Shown here piece by piece: positions 5,680 to 8,995 of a DNA stretch of 8,995 nucleotides. The stretch comes from Alphaproteobacteria bacterium UBA6189. GTDB taxonomy: Bacteria; Pseudomonadota; Alphaproteobacteria; Rickettsiales; UBA3002. The notes under the pieces are model-generated. The model was not told the origin of the DNA. It did not search any database and saw only the letters and a list, made by a program, of their open reading frames with translations. Position 1 is the stretch's first letter; each line of letters opens with the position of its first letter. The stretch spans positions 1,282 through 10,276 of the forward strand of contig DITH01000130.1 of NCBI GenBank assembly GCA_002422745.1, written 5' to 3'. The position numbers and the translations under genes were made by a program.

Positions 5680-6057
5680 ACCAAAGAATCTAACGAAGCT
5701 TTAGTGCTTACTAAGGCATTGAGCCGCGTTGCTGAATATTGGGGGCTTAGCAATAAGCAGCTGGGAGGGGTGATTGGTCTAAGTGAGACTACCACCTTAC
5801 GACTCAAAAATGGCACCCACACACTTAAGCATGGGAGCAAACCTTGGGAGCTTTCACTAATGCTATTACATGCCTATCGCGGGCTGGATGCATACATGGG
5901 CGGCCATACAGAAAACCAGAAATGCTGGCTTACGGCTGAGAACGATATGCTGGGTGGCGCGCCTATTGATCTGATGTGTAATATCGAAGGGCTGGCCAAT
6001 ATCGCGCAATATATTGATTATTTGCGTGGCAATAATGATAGCCATGAATCGTATTGA
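5662..6057 (+). CDS. Xre/MbcA/ParS-type (DUF2384) antitoxin
   Basis: This 131-residue protein has the two-part layout of RES-Xre system antitoxins. The N-terminal Xre-like HTH spans about residues 15-60, with KALSRVAEYWGLSNKQLGGV, IGLSETTTLRLKNG and SKPWELSLMLL. The C-terminal toxin-binding domain spans about 65-125, with YRGLDAYMGG, KCWLTAENDMLGGAPIDLM and IEGLANIAQYIDYLRG. Such antitoxins neutralise and block a RES-domain, NAD-consuming toxin encoded just downstream, and repress their own promoter. An AGAGAGG element at 5651-5657 sits four bases before the ATG at 5662. The start region overlaps the start of the divergent Xre gene, so the two promoters would have to lie inside each other's coding sequence. 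The expected toxin frame begins 14 bases before this gene's end but is broken, so the antitoxin appears orphaned. Confidence 0.87.
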   Translation: MVVILQTKESNEALVLTKALSRVAEYWGLSNKQLGGVIGLSETTTLRLKNGTHTLKHGSKPWELSLMLLHAYRGLDAYMGGHTENQKCWLTAENDMLGGAPIDLMCNIEGLANIAQYIDYLRGNNDSHESY

Positions 6058-6127
6058 CTAGGGCGAACATTCGATTCCATATGAGCGCAAGATCTATCGG
6101 CTCGTAAACACAACAAATATTCCATGA
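6044..6127 (+). pseudogene. 5' remnant of a RES-like toxin gene
   Basis: An ATG at 6044 overlaps the antitoxin stop by 14 bases, as toxin genes commonly do. Reading on gives MNRID, then TAG at 6059-6061, then GEHSIPYERKIYRLVNTTNI and two adjacent TGA stops from 6125. The TAG is one base from TGG (Trp), which would restore a continuous start. The KIYRLV segment resembles the opening strand of RES-domain proteins (hydrophobic-x-RLV/RIV). No further toxin sequence follows, so the gene is both nonsense-mutated and 3'-deleted. The call rests largely on gene context. Confidence 0.42.
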
Positions 6128-6305
6128 TGAAGTAACGCTTCACACGCGTAAGATTCCTACAAAACGGTGAATGGATAGGAATTGGATATCTGATAACCGG
6201 TACTTCGTTGTGATTTTAATATAAGTGTTGTTTGACTGGCGCATTCGGCCCTGGAGAACCCTGGCCCTAATACGCTCCATTTCGGCCCACCAGCCAAAGT
6301 CTCCA

Positions 6306-6367
6306 GTCATTCTGGCAAGAAAAACCCCGCCCAACGCGCCGCAGAGGGGCTGGCTGGCTAAAATGAC
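6306..6367. repeat. Imperfect inverted repeat with 11-base arms
   Basis: GTCATTCTGGC at 6306-6316 faces GCTAAAATGAC at 6357-6367. Ten of eleven positions can pair, counting one G-U. Inside the 40-base loop, CCCC (6324-6327) can pair with GGGG (6346-6349), making a stacked hairpin. It may be a tRNA 3' processing/termination structure or one copy of a dispersed palindromic element. No second copy was seen in this window. Confidence 0.4.
6317..6351 (-). terminator. Weak rho-independent terminator after tRNA-Ala
   Basis: On the minus strand, downstream of the tRNA, AGCCCC is followed 17 bases later by GGGGTTTTTCTT. The stem is short (four C-G pairs plus G-U and A-U) with a large loop, but the run of Ts follows directly. 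The outer arms of the surrounding inverted repeat could stabilise it. Confidence 0.38.
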
Positions 6368-6385
6368 AGGGTACATATGGGAAAA

Positions 6386-6461
<76 letters not shown>

Positions 6462-6479
6462 ACACGTTGGTGAAGCAGG

Positions 6480-6508
6480 GTGCTACCGTATCCGAAAACA
6501 GCCGTCAA
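6480..6508 (-). promoter_or_regulatory. Probable promoter of tRNA-Ala
   Basis: On the minus strand TTGACG (6503-6508) is a near-consensus -35. Seventeen bases later comes TAGCAC (6480-6485) as a weak -10. Transcription would start near 6473, about 12 bases before the tRNA. The -10 match is poor, so the assignment leans on spacing and position. Confidence 0.4.
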
Positions 6509-6545
6509 GTGCAACTATATCAATCGGCCGGTAAATTTAGCGGGG

Positions 6546-6707
6546 TTAAAAATCGACGCATTTACCGTTAATTTCCCAATCGCCATAGCGCGCCGGGTCG
6601 GTCGCGCGCTTGGCGCCACCGATTTCCTGTGCCGTGGGCGCTGGTGGGGCGTTGCCTTCGCTCGCGGGAGGCAGCACGGGTTCGGTCGGGGTGAGTTTGT
6701 TATCCAT
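6546..6707 (-). CDS. DUF1674 / SdhAF4-like succinate dehydrogenase assembly factor
   Basis: This small gene of 53 codons starts at ATG 6705-6707 and stops at 6546-6548. The product has a Pro/Ala-rich, probably disordered N-terminus of about 28 residues. It ends in the family's hallmark, DPARYGDWEINGKCVDF, preceded by GGAKRAT (family pattern GG-K-x-PTRYGDWE-x-GR-x-DF). In mitochondria SdhAF4 binds flavinylated SdhA and helps succinate dehydrogenase assemble; bacterial DUF1674 proteins are thought to act likewise. The gene lies between tRNA-Ala and rsmB, divergent from rsmB with 71 bases between starts. There is no Shine-Dalgarno, but a good promoter places the transcription start at or beside the ATG, so translation may be leaderless. 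Confidence 0.88.
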   Translation of the reverse strand: MDNKLTPTEPVLPPASEGNAPPAPTAQEIGGAKRATDPARYGDWEINGKCVDF

Positions 6708-6713
6708 ACCGAG

Positions 6714-6742
6714 AATATAGTGCGTCGCCGCTTATGACGCAA
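6714..6742 (-). promoter_or_regulatory. Promoter of the DUF1674 gene, predicted to give a leaderless mRNA
   Basis: On the minus strand TTGCGT (6737-6742) and TATATT (6714-6719) are separated by exactly 17 bases and resemble sigma-70 boxes. Only six bases lie between the -10 and the ATG at 6707, so transcription should begin at about the A of the start codon. The spacer contains an inverted repeat (TGCGTC 6721-6726, GACGCA 6736-6741) that overlaps the -35. Confidence 0.5.
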
Positions 6743-6778
6743 CTTGCATCCTGATGCCGATCCTGTAACAACGCCCGC

Positions 6779-8041
6779 ATGAGAAACGCCCAGCCCAGTT
6801 CACCCCGCGCTCAGGCGGCCCTGGTGCTGCACCATGTGCTGCACCATCAGCGCACGCTGGATGAAGCACTGGCCGAGCGGCCGCTGCAGGGCGAAGGGGC
6901 CGATACCCGGCTGGTGATGATGCTGGTGCTCAGCGTATTGCGCCATCTCGGCCAGATTGATGCGCTGCTCGCCCGCTATATCGCCAAGCCCCTGCCGCCC
7001 AAACGCACCATGGCCCAGCAGGCCTTGCGCCTTGGTGTGGTCCAGCTGCTGCTGATGCAAACCCCGCCCCATGCCGCGACCAATGAAACCGTGCAACTGG
7101 TGAAACAGAGCAAGGATGGCGCGCTGGCCGGGTTGGTAAATGCGGTGCTGCAAAAAATCGGCCGTGATATGCCCGCCTTGCCTCCGGCCGTCCATAATTT
7201 GCCCGCCTGGCTGCGCAGCCGCTGGGAGCACCATTACGGCGTCGAGGCAACGGCCGCCATGGCCGAGATCGCCGCCGACCGCCCGCCGCTCGATCTTAAC
7301 GCGCCCGCGCCGCTTACGTTTCCGCAGGGCGCGCGGCTGGATGATACGATCTGGCGTCTGCCATCGGCGCATGATCCGGTGCCGATCCTGCCCGGCTTTA
7401 CCGAAGGCGCGTTTTTTGTGCAGGATGTGGCGGCCAGCTACCCGGTGCGTCTGCTGGGTGACATCGCCACCCTCCAGGTGCTTGATATCGGTGCGGCGCC
7501 AGGCGGCAAAACGGCCCAGCTGGCGCGTGCCGGTGCGGAGGTCACGGCGCTCGATAAATCGGCCGCACGCATGACCACGCTGGAAGAGAATATGATGCGC
7601 TTGAAGTTACAGGTGACGCCGGTAGTGGCCGACGCGCTGCAATGGCAACCGGCGCAACATTACGATGTGGTGCTGCTCGACGCCCCCTGCAGTGCCACGG
7701 GCACCTGGCGACGGCACCCGGAAGCCTCGCATGTCACCACCCAGCACGATATTACGGAACTGGCGCGCCAGCAACGCGAGCTGCTCACCCGCGCCTGGGG
7801 ATGGGTCAAGCCGGGCGGGCGGCTGCTCTATTGCACCTGTTCGCTGGAGCCGGAGGAGGGCGAGCTGCAAGCCGTCTGGTTTCTGGCGCACCATGCTGAT
7901 GCCAAGCTCGTTCATGCAGAGCCCGGCGACGTACCGGCAGAGGCGATCACCCCCGAGGGCGCGCTCCGCACCCGCCCCGATCTGTTGCGCGCGCGCGGGG
8001 GCATGGATGGGTTTTTTGCCGTCATCTTCCGTAAAGTGTAA
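6779..8041 (+). CDS. rsmB: 16S rRNA (cytosine(967)-C5)-methyltransferase RsmB
   Basis: This 420-residue enzyme methylates C967 of 16S rRNA from SAM during small-subunit maturation. An N-terminal NusB-like RNA-binding domain covers about residues 8-130 (ALRLGVVQLLLMQTPPHAAT, then NETVQLVK and GLVNAVLQKI). The Fmu/NOL1 methyltransferase domain follows. It shows the substrate-entry segment GAFFVQDVAAS at 210-220, the SAM loop LDIGAAPGGKT at 235-245, motif IV DAPCSATGTWRRHPE at 301-315 (Cys304) and motif VI YCTCSLEPEE at 351-360 with the catalytic Cys354. It ends in GGMDGFFAVIFRKV, as full-length proteins do. No Shine-Dalgarno is visible before the ATG at 6779. Its stop lies only five bases from the stop of the convergent prepilin gene. 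Confidence 0.95.
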   Translation: MRNAQPSSPRAQAALVLHHVLHHQRTLDEALAERPLQGEGADTRLVMMLVLSVLRHLGQIDALLARYIAKPLPPKRTMAQQALRLGVVQLLLMQTPPHAATNETVQLVKQSKDGALAGLVNAVLQKIGRDMPALPPAVHNLPAWLRSRWEHHYGVEATAAMAEIAADRPPLDLNAPAPLTFPQGARLDDTIWRLPSAHDPVPILPGFTEGAFFVQDVAASYPVRLLGDIATLQVLDIGAAPGGKTAQLARAGAEVTALDKSAARMTTLEENMMRLKLQVTPVVADALQWQPAQHYDVVLLDAPCSATGTWRRHPEASHVTTQHDITELARQQRELLTRAWGWVKPGGRLLYCTCSLEPEEGELQAVWFLAHHADAKLVHAEPGDVPAEAITPEGALRTRPDLLRARGGMDGFFAVIFRKV

Positions 8042-8046
8042 CCAAC

Positions 8047-8823
8047 TTAATAATAAAAATTATAGTAGGTTAGGTTACAGCTCAGGGAGGAATAAGCCAC
8101 ATTATATTCTGCATTGGCGAACGTCTGGCTGGTGTGACAGTAAGTGAAATCTTTTTTTGAGCGTAACTTGCCTGTACTCGGGTAGCCATCGTCGGTTTTG
8201 GTATCGATGTTCCATGCTTCGTCAGGACGAAAACTAGCACGATAAGTATTTAACGTAGTATCCTCGCCCCCTACCGTTAAGGTATTTAAGGCATTCCCCT
8301 GCCACGCCCAGCTATTCGAACTATCCGGGATGCCTGAATATTCCAGACTGAAGCCGACATTGGTTAAAGTGGCGGCAGGGACATTGAGGCCAATGCGTGC
8401 GTGGCGGATGCCCCCCGAACCTTCCACGCCGCTATACGTGCCCTGTACCAATCCCGCGTTCGCCAGATGTTGCCATGCGCGAAAATACTCATTGCTAGTA
8501 GTTAGCCAGTTTTGATAGGTGCCATTGCCGTTACCGTTACAAGTGCGCCTGGGATCGGAGAGCGTAGTGGAGTCGGCTAGCTTGCAAGCACTTCCGGAAG
8601 CAGCTTCCCCCCAGAAACTAACAGCATTAGGCAAATCACCCGGAATATAGAAATATTTTTCTCGAAAGGTTTGCCCGGCAGTACGCAACTGTTCGATCTG
8701 ACTGGTGACCGCGCGCATTTCCGATGCACGAATGAGTGAGCGTCCGGCAAGAATCGCGCCTGAAAGCAGGCCTAGGATGACCAGAACGATGGATAATTCA
8801 ACTAGACTGAACCCGCGCTTCAT
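8047..8823 (-). CDS. Type IV prepilin-like (pseudopilin) protein
   Basis: From the ATG at 8823 the product has 258 residues. It opens MKRG followed by FSLVELSIVLVILGLLSG: a short positive leader, the prepilin peptidase cut between Gly4 and Phe5, Glu at mature position 5, and the long hydrophobic helix of class III signal proteins. The mature globular part contains FREKYFYIPGDLPNAVSFWG, a block common in large pilin-like proteins of this kind. It also has four cysteines after the helix (in SACKL, RTCNG, TYCHT and LSCNL) that could form two disulfides, and an NGNGNG turn. ATGs at 8838 and 8853, or as far as 8910, would lengthen the leader; none has a convincing Shine-Dalgarno. No pilus assembly genes are adjacent, so it is a major or minor pilin encoded apart from its machinery, or an orphan. 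Confidence 0.87.
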   Translation of the reverse strand: MKRGFSLVELSIVLVILGLLSGAILAGRSLIRASEMRAVTSQIEQLRTAGQTFREKYFYIPGDLPNAVSFWGEAASGSACKLADSTTLSDPRRTCNGNGNGTYQNWLTTSNEYFRAWQHLANAGLVQGTYSGVEGSGGIRHARIGLNVPAATLTNVGFSLEYSGIPDSSNSWAWQGNALNTLTVGGEDTTLNTYRASFRPDEAWNIDTKTDDGYPSTGKLRSKKDFTYCHTSQTFANAEYNVAYSSLSCNLTYYNFYY

Positions 8824-8940
8824 GCGCGCATAATACATTATGTATATCTGCATGCCACTTATTTGCTGGAATATCCGTCCCTGAGATTGGACAGCGGAGT
8901 GACTGTACAAACCGTTAAAAAGCTGGCATTGGAAAGAAAT

Positions 8941-8995
8941 ATGACTATTCGCATCGCCCCATCCATTCTTTCTGCCGACTTTGCCCGTTTGGGCG
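8941..8995 (+). CDS. rpe: Ribulose-phosphate 3-epimerase, N-terminus only
   Basis: Only 18 codons fall inside the window. They read MTIRIAPSILSADFARLG, the highly conserved first strand of ribulose-5-phosphate 3-epimerase, a TIM-barrel metalloenzyme of the pentose phosphate pathway. The Ser in APSIL is an active-site residue in the family. GGAAAG at 8931-8936 lies four bases before the ATG. The gene is divergent from the prepilin gene and on the same strand as rsmB, and rsmB-rpe proximity is common in alphaproteobacteria. The rest of the gene is outside the window. Confidence 0.93.
   Translation, partial: MTIRIAPSILSADFARLG

Larger units (their letters stand above)
6128..6385. other. Gene-free stretch between the toxin remnant and the tRNA
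   Basis: No frame here on either strand looks like a real protein. The open frames covering 6140-6418 and 6225-6473 have unlikely composition and run into the tRNA. The first 110 bases are AT-rich and probably still island DNA. From about 6235 the base composition returns to that of the flank. The right part holds an imperfect palindrome (6306-6367) and a weak terminator-like element for the tRNA. Confidence 0.5.

Noticed and set aside
6800..7372. Long minus-strand open frames inside rsmB
   Set aside because: High-GC shadow frames opposite a well-supported gene, with no family features.

Overview
The window most resembles a chromosomal segment of an alphaproteobacterium. The reasons are a DUF1674/SdhAF4 gene divergent from rsmB with rpe close by, a cfa / CHI-like / DUF3833 / DUF2177 cluster, and a recombinase tail of a type I associate with alphaproteobacteria. 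I cannot name a genus. The flanks are GC-rich (44 of 60 bases are G or C in 7261-7320). The middle is a mosaic island with AT-rich parts (18 of 60 in 3181-3240).

Left flank (1-3011). A + strand operon encodes the C-terminal two thirds of a cyclopropane-fatty-acid synthase, a secreted chalcone-isomerase-like protein, a DUF3833 lipoprotein and a DUF2177 membrane protein. The genes overlap or are tightly spaced, so they probably act together in membrane lipid modification or lipid stress. An AlkB-type 2-oxoglutarate/Fe(II) dioxygenase follows on the - strand.

Island (about 3100-6130). An AT-rich gene of unknown function with one membrane segment (3177-4097) sits between two broken genes. To its right lie remnants: the N-terminus of a conserved hypothetical protein (4094-4222) overlapping a 5'-truncated DUF488 gene (4174-4536), the C-terminus of a large serine recombinase (4537-5109), and the N-terminus of an ImmA/IrrE metallopeptidase (5071-5184). 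Two intact regulator genes follow, head to head: an Xre-family regulator (-) and an Xre/MbcA/ParS-type antitoxin (+). Each borders the wreck of its expected partner, ImmA for the first and a RES-like toxin for the second. The island therefore looks like a set of decayed toxin-antitoxin and defence-type modules. Several of these pieces are visible only by reading short frames.

Right flank (6386-8995). A stand-alone tRNA-Ala(UGC) on the - strand has its 3' end facing the island. Next come a 53-codon SdhAF4-like gene with a promoter placed so that its mRNA should be leaderless, then rsmB (16S rRNA m5C967 methyltransferase). A type IV prepilin-like gene is convergent with rsmB, and the window ends in the start of rpe.

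I found no CRISPR array, complete transposon or rRNA gene. The best candidate for something undescribed is the AT-rich membrane protein at 3177-4097. Nothing in the sequence proves a defence role for it.
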